Notes: a model not told the origin generated them from the sequence alone. DNA of 64,000 nucleotides from Chloroflexota bacterium (GCA_026707145.1 JAPOXK010000021.1:62001-126000), one strand, 5' to 3'. Counted from the first letter of the stretch, positions 7,935 through 17,088 are shown. Numbers and translations are program-made.

Positions 7935-9008
7935 CTAGGCCGGCGCCGGCACCTCGATCTGCTTGATGACGGGCAGGACCTCTTGTGCGAAGAGCTGCAG
8001 GCTCTGCGCCGCCTCCGCGGGCGGCATGTCCGCGAAGCGGAAGCTGAAGTTGATGTGGTCCGTCCCGATCTTCCTTTGCATGTCGGTGATCTGCTCGATG
8101 CACTGGTCTGGCGTTCCCCAGGGCTGTAAGTCCAAGTAGGACTCGGCTGCTTCATCCTCACCGACGGCGCGGAGGTCCTTCGACATCTGCCCGTAGGATT
8201 CGTAGCCCTTGATCGATGCGAAGTGATCTCCCTCGAATTCGTAATGCTGAAGAATGTCGTGGTAGAAGCGCGGGAGGTAGGCTCGCATCAACTCCTCGGC
8301 CCGTTCCGGATTGGCGTGGCACAGGGTGAAAACTTCGACGGCCGGTGGAGGAGCGTCTCTGCCGTGCGTTTCACGGAAGATCTTACGGTACTCCGATAGC
8401 TCCGCATCGAGCACGTCCCAGGGCTTGTGCGGGTTGAGCAGCAGGCCGACGCCCAATCGGGCAACGATCCCCATGGACTCGGGAGAGATCGCCGCCGAGT
8501 AGCTCCGCCCCTTGAAGGACTTGAACGGCGTCGGCCGGATTGGGACGCGTGGCTGCTTGATGTACTCGCCGTCGTATTCGACGTAGCCGTCCTCGAGCCC
8601 TTGCAGGATCATGGCGGCGCTTTCGAGATAGCGGCCGCGGGACTCCTCCATGGGCGCGCGGAACCCGGCGAACTCGACCCGCGCGGCGCCGCGCCCGAAA
8701 CCGAAGATGTAGCGGCCGTTCGACATCGTGTCGAGCAGAGCGACCTGCTCGGCGACGCGCAGCGGGTCGTGCCAGGGCAAGACCACCACTTGCGAGCCGA
8801 GCTGGATCGCTTCCGTGCGCGCCGCGATCCAGGTGAGATATTGCAGGACGTCTGGGCAGATGATGTAGTCGGTGAAGTGATGCTCGGTACCCCAGACGGA
8901 GTCGAAGCCAAGCGGCTCAGCGAGGTCCCCTTGCGCGAGCTCTTCCCGCCACAGCTCCTGATCGTTCGTGTAGCCGCCGCCGAAAACGAGGTTGAGGCCG
9001 ACTTTCAC
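7935..9008 (-). CDS. LLM-class (luciferase-like) flavin-dependent oxidoreductase
   Basis: 357 residues of the bacterial luciferase/F420-or-FMN oxidoreductase fold: VGLNLVF at strand 1, GFDSVWGTEHHFTDY, QLGSQVVVLPWHDPLRVAEQVALLDTMS and GRYIFGFGRGAA are family hallmarks. FMN or F420 use cannot be told by eye. A GTG at 9008 is taken as the start because the fold begins there; an AGGAAA lies somewhat far upstream. These enzymes often oxygenate or reduce xenobiotics and natural products, which fits a gene embedded between LIV transporter genes. It is divergent from livG with a 214-base control region between them. Confidence 0.88.
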   Translation of the reverse strand: MKVGLNLVFGGGYTNDQELWREELAQGDLAEPLGFDSVWGTEHHFTDYIICPDVLQYLTWIAARTEAIQLGSQVVVLPWHDPLRVAEQVALLDTMSNGRYIFGFGRGAARVEFAGFRAPMEESRGRYLESAAMILQGLEDGYVEYDGEYIKQPRVPIRPTPFKSFKGRSYSAAISPESMGIVARLGVGLLLNPHKPWDVLDAELSEYRKIFRETHGRDAPPPAVEVFTLCHANPERAEELMRAYLPRFYHDILQHYEFEGDHFASIKGYESYGQMSKDLRAVGEDEAAESYLDLQPWGTPDQCIEQITDMQRKIGTDHINFSFRFADMPPAEAAQSLQLFAQEVLPVIKQIEVPAPA

Positions 9009-9222
9009 GGGTGTACTCGCTTTCCTAGTCCTAACGGCCGGATAGTAGCGTATCACTGCGCGATCCCGTGTCGGCGAGGCGTTGACGGATGCGTCGAGCA
9101 AGAGCGCCGCGATGCGCGCCGGACCGGGCGGATCCACAACTGCACGCTTGCGAGATCAGCCGGGCGGCGATCTAGACTTTCAGGCACGAGGCTTGGATGG
9201 GCCGGGCATACTGAGGATTCGC

Positions 9223-9957
9223 ATGTCGGTTCTGCTTGAGGTCGAACGGCTCGAGAAGCATTTCGGCGGCGTCGCGGCGCTGGCCGGCGTCGACCTACAC
9301 GTGGATGAGGGTGAGATCCTCGGGATCATTGGCCCGAACGGTTCGGGCAAGACGACGCTTTTCAACGTCATCACAGGTGTGCATTCCCCCAGCGCTGGGA
9401 CGGTTCGCTGGCTGGGAGAGGACATTACGGGCAGACCGGCGCATGCCGTTGCAAAGGCGGGCATCGGCCGTACTTTTCAGCAGGCGATGGCATTTTCGGC
9501 ATTCTCCGTCCGCGAGAACGTTCGGATCGCGTGTCAACATGGTCGTGATCGCCAGGGCGAATTCGGTGATCCCGATCGAGTCCTGGACTTCGTTGGCCTG
9601 CACGATCTCGCGGAGGAGAGTGCTTCCAACCTGGGCTTCGGCAACCTGCGCCGGCTGGGACTGGCGATTGCACTCGGAGGCCAGCCGCGGCTTCTCCTGG
9701 CTGACGAGCCTGCTGCCGGTCTCAACGACAACGAAACCGCCACCCTCGCCGCCCTGATTCGCGCCGTCTCGGCGAAGGGTGTCACAGTGGCCGTCATCGA
9801 CCATGACATGAAGATGATGATGGCCCTGTGCGAGCGCCTGATCGTCTTGGACTTCGGCTTCAAGATCGCTGACGGTCCGCCCGATGCGGTTCGGCAGGAT
9901 CCCAAGGTGCTGGAGGTTTACCTGGGAGAGAATTTTGAGCTTGCTGGAAGTTCGTGA
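9223..9957 (+). CDS. livG: LIV-type ABC transporter ATPase LivG (system 1)
   Basis: 244 residues. The Walker A GPNGSGKTT is at about residues 37-45 and Walker B with LLADEPAAGLN around 156-166. The signature region is degenerate (SNLGFGNLRRLGLA instead of LSGGQ), as is common in LivG. The C-terminal FGFKIADGPPDAVRQDPKVLEVYLGE is the typical LivG tail. The ATG at 9223 begins exactly at the conserved LLEVERLEKHFGG. It overlaps livF by 23 bases, so the two ATPases are translationally coupled. Confidence 0.93.
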   Translation: MSVLLEVERLEKHFGGVAALAGVDLHVDEGEILGIIGPNGSGKTTLFNVITGVHSPSAGTVRWLGEDITGRPAHAVAKAGIGRTFQQAMAFSAFSVRENVRIACQHGRDRQGEFGDPDRVLDFVGLHDLAEESASNLGFGNLRRLGLAIALGGQPRLLLADEPAAGLNDNETATLAALIRAVSAKGVTVAVIDHDMKMMMALCERLIVLDFGFKIADGPPDAVRQDPKVLEVYLGENFELAGSS

Positions 9958-10657
9958 CCTGCACACGGCCTACGGCCGAACTCGCGTGCACCGCGGGGTC
10001 TCGATAACGATCGAGAAAGGTGAAATCGTCGCCGTCCTTGGGCCGAATGGTTCCGGGAAGACGACGTTACTTGGCGCGATCGCCGGCCTCCTCGCGGTCT
10101 CGGACGGACGGATCATCTTCAGCGGTGACGATGTCACTGGCTGGACGGCGGATCGCGTGACAAAGGCCGGGGTGAGCCTGGTTCCCGAGGGGCGACGCAT
10201 CTTCCCCGGGATGACCGTCCGGGACAACCTCGCTCTCGGCGCTTACACGCGGTCGACTCAATCCGACGTGGACGAGGATTTAGAACGAATGCTCGACTAC
10301 TTCCCGATCTTGCGCGAGCGTCTGGGCGCTCAGGGAACAGATCTCAGTGGAGGACAGCAGCAGATGCTCGCCATCGCGCGCGGGCTGATGGCGCGGCCGA
10401 CGCTGATCCTCTTGGATGAGCCATCGCTCGGGCTTTCCCCGGTGCTCGTGCAGGAGATTGAAGGGATCATCCGGGGACTACGCGATGAGTTCGGCGCCTC
10501 GGTCCTGCTGGTGGAGCAGAACGCTGGGCTCGCGCTTGGTGTGGCCGAGCGGGGCTACCTCATGCAGACCGGCGCGATCGCGGCGGAGGGTTCGCTGGAG
10601 GAGATGCGAAACTCCGGCGTCATGCAGGAGCTCTATCTGCCCAAGACCGCGTCTTAG
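9935..10657 (+). CDS. livF: LIV-type ABC transporter ATPase LivF (system 1)
   Basis: 240 residues. Walker A GPNGSGKTT lies near residues 36-44, the signature LSGGQQQML near 136, Walker B LLDEPSLGL follows, and the LivF-type end reads GSLEEMRNSGVMQELYL. The TTG at 9935 is chosen as start because GGGAGAG precedes it by 4 bases and the protein then begins directly with LLEVRDLHTAYG. It lies inside the end of livG. The next genes are two minus-strand binding proteins that converge on it. Confidence 0.93.
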   Translation: MSLLEVRDLHTAYGRTRVHRGVSITIEKGEIVAVLGPNGSGKTTLLGAIAGLLAVSDGRIIFSGDDVTGWTADRVTKAGVSLVPEGRRIFPGMTVRDNLALGAYTRSTQSDVDEDLERMLDYFPILRERLGAQGTDLSGGQQQMLAIARGLMARPTLILLDEPSLGLSPVLVQEIEGIIRGLRDEFGASVLLVEQNAGLALGVAERGYLMQTGAIAAEGSLEEMRNSGVMQELYLPKTAS

Positions 10658-10766
10658 TGCACCTGAATGACGGTCAAGGCACAGGGCTCGCTTTGGTAGC
10701 GCTGATCGCAGTCACCGCGGACGGTGGCAGCAGCGGCGTCCTTCCCCGACCCGTCCAACGCTGGGG

Positions 10767-12143
10767 CTAATTGAGTTCCAGCTGGTTGAACTGGGTCAAG
10801 TCCACCTCGATCGATCGGGTGATCCCCAGGTTCCCGTTCTCGAAGCGGAAGACGCCGTAGGAGCCGACGGTGGGGTCGCCGGCGGCGTTGAAGTTCAGGG
10901 GCCCGCTCACGCCGACGTAGTCGATGTCCTGGCCGGCGGCGATGAGGGCGGCGCAGTCGGCGTAGGAATGGCACTCGCTGCCACCCTCGGTGATGCCGGG
11001 GAAGGCGGCGAGCATGGCGTCGCCGTCGGTGCTACCGGCGATCTGGGCGGCCAGGGCCAAGAGCACGATGCAGTCGTAGGCCTGGCCGGCGAAGTTCACG
11101 TTGCCGTCGGTGATGGCGGTCAGCCGTTGGTTGAACTCCTCACGACCGGCGACGCCGATGATCGTCATGCCGTCGAGCACCGATGGATCACTTGGGTCGA
11201 CGAATTGCCACAAGCTGGGATGGAAAAGGGCATCCGTTCCGTACAGCATCTCGGCGCTGAACCCGGCCTCAAGCAGGTCGCGAATGACGCTCGTGCCGTC
11301 CAGAAAGAATCCGGCGATCACGATCGCATCTGGTCTGTAAGCCGCTACGGCTGCGACTTCGGCATCGAAGGTGATGGCGGAGGGATCGTACGCGAACATC
11401 TCGGATTCAGCGCCGCTCTCTTCGAGCAATGCGGTAGCGAAACGACCGACCGTGATTCCGTCTTCGTCGCCGCGTCCGATGAGTGCCACGCGGGTCGCGC
11501 CCTCGCCGGCGACGACGTTGACGATGATGGGGGCGACCGTTTGGGAAGGTGGCACCGTGCGAAAGAAATAGGCGGCGTTCTCCTGCGTGCTAAACGCCGG
11601 AGATTGTGCCGAGGGCGAGCACTGTGGGATCCGTTGGTCGTAGAGCGTTTGGATGACGGCCTGCGTGACGCTTGAGGCGGCCGGCCCGAGGATCACGTCG
11701 GCGCCCTCCGCCAGCAGGCGATTGACCGCCTCGATCGCGATCTCTGGGTTCGTAGCCGAGTCGGCACCCGTGAGCGTGACATCGCCGCCGACGGCATTGA
11801 TGTCGGCCACGGCGAGAAAACCAGCTTCGCGGGCGGGGGCAGCGAGCGGCGCGATCGGTCCTGTTTCCGGATGCACGGCGCCGATCTGGAGCGACACGAC
11901 TGTGAGCGCGGACGTGGGCTCGGGTGCGGCCTCGGGTTCCACCGCCGGCTCGGGTTCAGCCTCTGGCGTGGGTACGGGCTCGGGTTCTTGCGCCGGCATG
12001 GATGCGGGCTCTGGCTCGGCTGCGGGGGTCGAATCGGCCGTTGCGGGAGTCGGTTCCGGCGTGCTGCCGTCCTCTTCATCGCCTCCGCAAGCCGCGATGA
12101 GGGGCAGTCCGAGGAGTCCGATCGCGATGAGAAGGCGCCTCAT
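10767..12143 (-). CDS. LIV-type solute-binding lipoprotein, paralog A
   Basis: 458 residues. The signal peptide ends in lipobox LIAAC, followed by a roughly 60-residue Pro/Glu/Ala linker and a type I periplasmic-binding domain from VVSLQIGAVHPETGPIAPL to the end. Cysteines in [22 protein letters not shown] and YADCAAL could form disulfides. The ATG at 12143 starts the signal peptide; the GGGGAT upstream is a weak binding site. It is a tandem paralog of the next gene, and the last 108 residues before a QLELN tail are identical in the two. It lies between two LIV permease/ATPase sets and could serve either, most likely the right-hand one. Confidence 0.9.
   Translation of the reverse strand: MRRLLIAIGLLGLPLIAACGGDEEDGSTPEPTPATADSTPAAEPEPASMPAQEPEPVPTPEAEPEPAVEPEAAPEPTSALTVVSLQIGAVHPETGPIAPLAAPAREAGFLAVADINAVGGDVTLTGADSATNPEIAIEAVNRLLAEGADVILGPAASSVTQAVIQTLYDQRIPQCSPSAQSPAFSTQENAAYFFRTVPPSQTVAPIIVNVVAGEGATRVALIGRGDEDGITVGRFATALLEESGAESEMFAYDPSAITFDAEVAAVAAYRPDAIVIAGFFLDGTSVIRDLLEAGFSAEMLYGTDALFHPSLWQFVDPSDPSVLDGMTIIGVAGREEFNQRLTAITDGNVNFAGQAYDCIVLLALAAQIAGSTDGDAMLAAFPGITEGGSECHSYADCAALIAAGQDIDYVGVSGPLNFNAAGDPTVGSYGVFRFENGNLGITRSIEVDLTQFNQLELN
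10785..11109. repeat. 325-bp identical block, copy 1
   Basis: By direct base-by-base reading this block is identical to 12277-12601 (offset 1492). It covers the 3' coding end of paralog A. Just outside, at 10784 and 11110, the copies differ, and beyond 11110 they fall to roughly 78-80% identity. Direct repeats in the same orientation, consistent with gene conversion or a very recent partial recombination. Confidence 0.95.
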
Positions 12144-12273
12144 TGAGATCCCCGAGAAGGCGTTGGCATTGCGAATCTCTTCAAGAACCCAGGGCTGCAC
12201 TCAATGAGTGAGGAGGTCTCTGACGCTTCGAGTATGTGCGGAGCGATCCCCTCTAGTCCGGCTCGCGCTCCGG

Positions 12274-13677
12274 CTAGTTGAACTGGGTCAAGTCCACCTC
12301 GATCGATCGGGTGATCCCCAGGTTCCCGTTCTCGAAGCGGAAGACGCCGTAGGAGCCGACGGTGGGGTCGCCGGCGGCGTTGAAGTTCAGGGGCCCGCTC
12401 ACGCCGACGTAGTCGATGTCCTGGCCGGCGGCGATGAGGGCGGCGCAGTCGGCGTAGGAATGGCACTCGCTGCCACCCTCGGTGATGCCGGGGAAGGCGG
12501 CGAGCATGGCGTCGCCGTCGGTGCTACCGGCGATCTGGGCGGCCAGGGCCAAGAGCACGATGCAGTCGTAGGCCTGGCCGGCGAAGTTCACGTTGCCGTC
12601 GCTGATGGCGGTGAGCCGCTCGTTGAACGCCTCGTTCCCGGCAACCCCGATGATCTGCATGCCGTCGAGCACCATCGGGTTGTTCGGGTCGATCAATTGC
12701 CACAGATAGGGATGGAAAAGGGCGTCCGAGCCGTACTGTATCTCGGGCCCGAGCCCGGCCTCGATCAGGTCGCGAATGATGCTTCCGCCGTCGATGAAGA
12801 AACCAACGTTCACGATCGCGTCTGGGCTATAGCCCACCACCGCCGCAACCTCGGCGTCGAAAGAGGCGGCGGCCGGATCGTAGAGGATGGTCTCGGACTC
12901 GGCGCCGATCTGGCCGAGCAGCGTGGCCACGAGGCCCGTGATCGCGATCCCATACTCATCGGCCCGGCCGACAAGCGCCACGCGGGTCGCGCCGTCTCCG
13001 GCAACGACGTTGGCGATGATCGGGGCGACCGCTTGCACGGGCGGCACCGTGCGGAAGAAGTAGGCGGCGTTCTCCTGTGTGCTGAAGGCCGGAGACTGCG
13101 CCGAGGGCGAGCACTGCGGGATTTTCGCGTCGTAGAGGGTTTGGATGACGGCTTGCGTGATGCCCGAGGAGGCCGGCCCGAGGATCACGTCGGCGCCCTC
13201 CGCCAGCAGGCGGTTGACCGCCTCGATGGCGACATCAGGGCTTGTCGCGGTGTCGGCACTCGTGACACTGACGTCGCCGCCGGCGGCGTTGATGTCCTCC
13301 ACGGCAAGGTGCATGGCTTCGACGGCGGGACCGGCGAGCGGGGCGAGCGGTCCCGTTTCCGGGATCAGCCTGCCGATCCTGAGCGATACGACTACAGGTT
13401 CGGGTTCAGGTTCGGGCGCCGGTTCGGGCGCAGGATCAGGTTCGGGTTCAGGCTCGGGCGCCGGTTCGGGTGCAGGATCAGGTTCGGGTTCAGGCGCGGG
13501 TGCCGGTTCGGGCGCAGGCGCGGGCTCGGGCGCGGGAGCCGGCTCGACCGCTGTGGTCGTTGGCTCTGCCTCGCCCTCCCCCTCTCCGCCGCCGCAGGCC
13601 GCGACGAGGAGCAGCCCGAGCATTCCGATCGAGACGAAGAGAGACCTGATCACGGTCCGGGCGCGAGATGTCGGCAT
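12274..13677 (-). CDS. LIV-type solute-binding lipoprotein, paralog B
   Basis: 467 residues. The signal peptide ends in lipobox LVAAC, and an unusually long low-complexity linker follows (about residues 35-92) built of [11 protein letters not shown] units. The type I binding domain begins [21 protein letters not shown]. The C-terminal half matches paralog A, with total identity over the last 108 residues. Its start region faces the divergent plus-strand livH-livM-livG-livF operon 258 bases away, so it is the most likely binding protein of that importer. The ligand is unknown. The tandem paralog may broaden ligand range. Confidence 0.92.
   Translation of the reverse strand: MPTSRARTVIRSLFVSIGMLGLLLVAACGGGEGEGEAEPTTTAVEPAPAPEPAPAPEPAPAPEPEPDPAPEPAPEPEPEPDPAPEPAPEPEPEPVVVSLRIGRLIPETGPLAPLAGPAVEAMHLAVEDINAAGGDVSVTSADTATSPDVAIEAVNRLLAEGADVILGPASSGITQAVIQTLYDAKIPQCSPSAQSPAFSTQENAAYFFRTVPPVQAVAPIIANVVAGDGATRVALVGRADEYGIAITGLVATLLGQIGAESETILYDPAAASFDAEVAAVVGYSPDAIVNVGFFIDGGSIIRDLIEAGLGPEIQYGSDALFHPYLWQLIDPNNPMVLDGMQIIGVAGNEAFNERLTAISDGNVNFAGQAYDCIVLLALAAQIAGSTDGDAMLAAFPGITEGGSECHSYADCAALIAAGQDIDYVGVSGPLNFNAAGDPTVGSYGVFRFENGNLGITRSIEVDLTQFN
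12277..12601. repeat. 325-bp identical block, copy 2
   Basis: This is the partner of 10785-11109 and forms the 3' coding end of paralog B. A single base next to the block (a at 12276 against g at 10784) turns a CAG codon of paralog A into the TAG stop of paralog B, explaining the five-residue difference at the C-terminus. Confidence 0.95.
13395..13520. repeat. Three 42-bp tandem units in the linker of paralog B
   Basis: Units at 13395-13436, 13437-13478 and 13479-13520, each starting CAGGTTCGGGTTCAGG on the plus strand; the third is more diverged. They encode 14-residue Pro/Glu/Ala/Asp repeats of the lipoprotein tether. The tether length could vary by slippage or recombination. Confidence 0.85.
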
Positions 13678-13935
13678 TGCAGCCCCCTGAACCTATAACT
13701 GCGCTTAACCAATGAGTGGGAGCGTAGATGACGCGGCTAGCATAGGAGTCTGGCGAACCGAAGTGCGCCTCGGAATCATAATCAGGAAGCATAGGTAGTA
13801 GTCATAAATCCGCCGGCTCGCCCAAGGCGGCGGTGGACCGCGCGCGAAGCGGTGACTTCGTGGAGGCTCTCGACCGGGGAGGACTCCAGCGCCTATAACT
13901 CCAGAAGCTTCGGGGCTCCGCGAAGGAGAGACGAC

Positions 13936-15228
13936 TTGACGTTCAGCCGCCCGAGCCGGGGGGTGCTCACGTTGGTCGCTGCGGCGCTCGCTTCCCTCCT
14001 TCTCATCGTCACGACCGCCGTCGCCTTCGCGCAGGAGGGCGACGAAGGTGAGGCCTTCTTCGGGACGTTGCGGTTCGAGGGCGACCCCGTTGCCGGCGCG
14101 CGCATCGCCGTGGTGGACGCCGCCGGGGATGCGATCGGTGAGGCGACGACGGACGATGACGGGAGGTGGCGGATCGTCCTTCCGGGGCCGGGAACCTACC
14201 GTGCCACGATCGACACGGATTCCCTGCCCCTAGGCGTCGGTCTCCGCGATCCGGAGCGCCGGTCGCTTGAAGCGACGGTCAGGGCCGGGCAGCCGCGGCC
14301 GCTGGTTTTCGCGCTCGGGGAGCCCGTCGCCGCCGGGCCGGGGCTGGGCGAGAAGCTCGCGCAGGCGGTGCTCAACGGCGTCAAGCTCGGTCTCATCATC
14401 GCCATGTGCGCGATCGGGCTATCGCTGATCTTCGGCACGACGCGGGTGATCAACTTCGCCCACAGCGAACTCGTGACGTTCGGCGCGATCGTGGCTTGGT
14501 ACCTCCATGCGGACACGATCGCGCTGCCGCTCATCGCCGCCGGCGTGCTTGCGATCGGGATCGCCGGCATCGCGGGCGGCGGTCTCGAGATCGGGGTCCT
14601 CCGCCCCCTCCGCCGCCGACGTCTCGGGCTGGTCCAGTTCATGGTCGTCACGATTGGGCTGTCGCTGCTCATCCGGCACATCCTGCTCATGTTCTTCGGG
14701 CCCGATCGCGATCGGTACACGGACTTCGCTCTCCAAGCCGAGTGGAGCTTCGGGCCCTTCGCGGTGACGCCGCGCGACTTCACGGTCATGGTGCTCTCCG
14801 CCGCCGTGCTGGTCGCGGTGGCGCTGTTCCTGCAGCGGGCGCGCATCGGGAAAGCGATGCGGGCGGTTTCCGATAATCCTTCGCTGGCCGAGTCCTGCGG
14901 CATCGACGTCGATCGTATCGTCCTCATCGTCTGGATTGCCGGCGCGGCCCTGGCAGCGGCGGGCGGGATCTTCTTCGGGACGGTGGAGTCCGTTGATTGG
15001 CTGATGGGCGCGCGCTTGCTGCTGCTCATGTTCGCCGCGGTCGTACTCGGCGGCTTGGGAACGGCCTATGGAGCGATGGCGGGCGGTCTCCTGATCGGCC
15101 TGGTCACGGAGGTGAGCACGATCTGGGTGGGCGCCGAGATCAAGACAGTCTTCGCCCTGGCGGTACTCGTCTTGGCGCTGCTCCTCCGGCCCCAGGGACT
15201 GCTGGGGCGGCGGGAGCGGGTGGGGTAG
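13936..15228 (+). CDS. livH: LivH-type permease fused to an N-terminal extracytoplasmic domain (system 2)
   Basis: 430 residues, far longer than the usual 290. A signal peptide (to about residue 33, ending AVAFAQ) is followed by a domain of about 80 residues with a carboxypeptidase-regulatory/CNA-B-like pattern: FFGTLRFEGDPVAGARIAVVDAAG, then DDDGRWRIVLPGPGTYRATID. The permease proper starts near residue 137 (LAQAVLNGVKLGLIIAMCAIGLSLIFG, RVINFAHSEL) and has the coupling loop RIGKAMRAVSDNPSLAESCGID. The TTG at 13936 is chosen because GAAGGAG lies 7 bases upstream and the signal peptide begins there. It is first of a tight four-gene operon. Urea permease UrtB also has an N-terminal extension, so a urea or amide importer cannot be excluded. 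Confidence 0.88.
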   Translation: MTFSRPSRGVLTLVAAALASLLLIVTTAVAFAQEGDEGEAFFGTLRFEGDPVAGARIAVVDAAGDAIGEATTDDDGRWRIVLPGPGTYRATIDTDSLPLGVGLRDPERRSLEATVRAGQPRPLVFALGEPVAAGPGLGEKLAQAVLNGVKLGLIIAMCAIGLSLIFGTTRVINFAHSELVTFGAIVAWYLHADTIALPLIAAGVLAIGIAGIAGGGLEIGVLRPLRRRRLGLVQFMVVTIGLSLLIRHILLMFFGPDRDRYTDFALQAEWSFGPFAVTPRDFTVMVLSAAVLVAVALFLQRARIGKAMRAVSDNPSLAESCGIDVDRIVLIVWIAGAALAAAGGIFFGTVESVDWLMGARLLLLMFAAVVLGGLGTAYGAMAGGLLIGLVTEVSTIWVGAEIKTVFALAVLVLALLLRPQGLLGRRERVG

Positions 15229-15230
15229 CG

Positions 15231-16226
15231 ATGGAGTTCGACGTCATCCTGGGGAATGCCGGCCGCGCCGGTCTCGGCCCGCAGGCCGCGATCTTCGCGC
15301 TGCTGGTGATCGGCCTCAACCTCCATTTCGGCTACACCGGCCTGCTCAACTTCGGGCAGGTCGCCTTCATGCTGGTGGCCGCCTACGGCACCGCCATCAC
15401 GGTCGCGACCTGGGGCGGCTCGCTCTGGCTCGGCATCCCCTTCGGGTTGGGGCTTTGCGTCGTTCTCGCCCTCGTGCTCGGCCTCCCCACCCTGCGCCTG
15501 CGCAAGGAGTACTTCGCTATCACCACGCTCGCCGCCGCCGAGATCCTGCGCCTGCTGGTCCGCTCTTCCCCCGCCACCGAGATCACGGGTGGGCCCTTCG
15601 GCCTGCAGGCGATCGCGGGCAGCTTCTACGCCCTCAACCCGATCGCGGAGGGCCGCTACGGGATCGGCACCTTCAGCTACACGGCGAATCAACTCTGGGT
15701 CATGATCGTCGCCTGGGTCCTGGTCGCGCTCGCCGCCGCGCTCGTATTCCTCCTGATACGCAGCCCCTGGGGCCGCGTCATCCGCGCCATTCGCGAGGAT
15801 GAGGACGCCGCCGCGAGCCTCGGCAAGAATGTCGTCGGCTACAAGCTGCAGGCGCTGGCGATCGGCGGCGTGATCGGTGGGCTCGCGGGCGTGGTCAACG
15901 CCTTGCAGCAGTCCGGGGTCGGCTCGGAGAGCTTCGGGTCGCAGGTCACCTTCATGGCCTACGTCGTGCTGATCATGGGCGGCGTCGCCACCACCGCCGG
16001 GCCCATCGTCGCGGCCGTGCTCTTCTGGTTCCTGCGGGAGGGCGTCGATTCGTTCCTCCGGCAGCTCTCGGAGGAGGCGTGGCTGCCGGACCTCCTCGCC
16101 GACTTCCTCTACGACGCGGGCGGCGCCGTCAGCATCGCGCTGGCGGGCATCGCCCTGATCCTGCTCTTGAAGTCCCGCCCCGAGGGGATCTTCGGAAAGC
16201 GCCGGGAGGGGGCCGCCGATGCCTGA
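15231..16226 (+). CDS. livM: LIV-type ABC transporter permease LivM (system 2)
   Basis: 331 residues. Hydrophobic segments include QAAIFALLVIGLNLHFGYTGLLNFGQVAFMLVAAYG, the standard LivM start. The ATPase-contact loop is WGRVIRAIREDEDAAASLGKN, and a late SFGSQVTFMAYVVLIMGGVATTAGPIV segment is typical. The ATG at 15231 lies 2 bases after the livH stop, and the end overlaps livG by 8 bases, so co-translation is expected. The C-terminal cytoplasmic tail ends in a basic RPEGIFGKRREG. Confidence 0.93.
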   Translation: MEFDVILGNAGRAGLGPQAAIFALLVIGLNLHFGYTGLLNFGQVAFMLVAAYGTAITVATWGGSLWLGIPFGLGLCVVLALVLGLPTLRLRKEYFAITTLAAAEILRLLVRSSPATEITGGPFGLQAIAGSFYALNPIAEGRYGIGTFSYTANQLWVMIVAWVLVALAAALVFLLIRSPWGRVIRAIREDEDAAASLGKNVVGYKLQALAIGGVIGGLAGVVNALQQSGVGSESFGSQVTFMAYVVLIMGGVATTAGPIVAAVLFWFLREGVDSFLRQLSEEAWLPDLLADFLYDAGGAVSIALAGIALILLLKSRPEGIFGKRREGAADA

Positions 16227-17088
16227 GCGGGCGCCGGAGAGAAGCGCGAGCGGCGGCGCGGCCCTGCCAGGGGGCGCCAAGCGCGATCCGATCCTGGTCG
16301 CCGACGGGCTGCGGCGCGCGTTCAGCGGCATTCGCGCCGTGGACGTCGATCACCTCGAGATCGCGCGCGGCGCCGTCACCGCCATCATCGGGCCCAACGG
16401 GGCGGGCAAGACCACGCTCTTCAACCTCCTCAGCGGCTTTGATCGCCCCGACGCCGGGACCTGGAGCCTCGACGGCAAGCGGCTGAACGGCTTGCCCGCG
16501 CACCGCATCAGCCGCCTGGGCATGGTGCGCACCTTCCAGCTCACCCGCGTGCTCGCCCGCCTGACCGTCCTTGAGAACGTGGCCGTCGCCGCGCCGGGGC
16601 AGTCCGGCGAGCGGCTCGATCGGGCGCTCCTGCGCCGGCGCTGGCGTGACCAGGAGCGGCAGGTCCGGGCGCGCGCGCGGACGCTGCTGCAGCGCTTCGG
16701 GATCGATCACATGGCGGACCAACCGGCGGACGCGCTCTCCGGCGGCCAGCGCAAGCTCCTGGAGATGGCCCGCGCGCTCATGACCCAGCCCCGGCTCATC
16801 ATGTTCGACGAGCCCACCGCCGGGGTGAATCCGGCGCTGACGCAGTCGCTGCTCGGCCACGTGCGCAAGCTCCAGGCGGAGGGGCTCACGATCGTCTTCA
16901 TCGAGCATGATATGGACGTGGTGATGGGGATCAGCGACTGGGTGGTGGTGATGGCGCAGGGCCGGATCCTGGCCGAGGGCCCGCCGGCGGATATCGTGGC
17001 CCACGCGGGCGTGATCGAAGCCTATCTCGGCCGCGCGCACGGCCTGGAGAAGGGCGGAGCGACGGAGAGCGAGGCGTCCCGTGACTGA
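16219..17088 (+). CDS. livG: LIV-type ABC transporter ATPase LivG (system 2)
   Basis: 289 residues with Walker A GPNGAGKTT at about residue 57, signature LSGGQRKLLE near 172 and Walker B MFDEPTAGVNP. An approximately 25-residue Ala/Gly/Arg-rich leader precedes the conserved domain, so a later start is possible. The segment between Walker A and signature is enlarged by an Arg-rich stretch (RALLRRRWRDQERQVRARAR). It overlaps livM upstream and livF downstream by 8 bases each. Confidence 0.92.
   Translation: MPERAPERSASGGAALPGGAKRDPILVADGLRRAFSGIRAVDVDHLEIARGAVTAIIGPNGAGKTTLFNLLSGFDRPDAGTWSLDGKRLNGLPAHRISRLGMVRTFQLTRVLARLTVLENVAVAAPGQSGERLDRALLRRRWRDQERQVRARARTLLQRFGIDHMADQPADALSGGQRKLLEMARALMTQPRLIMFDEPTAGVNPALTQSLLGHVRKLQAEGLTIVFIEHDMDVVMGISDWVVVMAQGRILAEGPPADIVAHAGVIEAYLGRAHGLEKGGATESEASRD

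Noticed and set aside
13395-13520. CRISPR-like appearance of regularly spaced repeats
   Set aside because: The units are contiguous, in frame and coding; there are no unique spacers and no cas genes.
12208-13698. Plus-strand open frame of 496 codons with RFGRR-type repeats
   Set aside because: It is antisense to binding-protein paralog B; its repeats mirror the Pro/Glu tether repeats.
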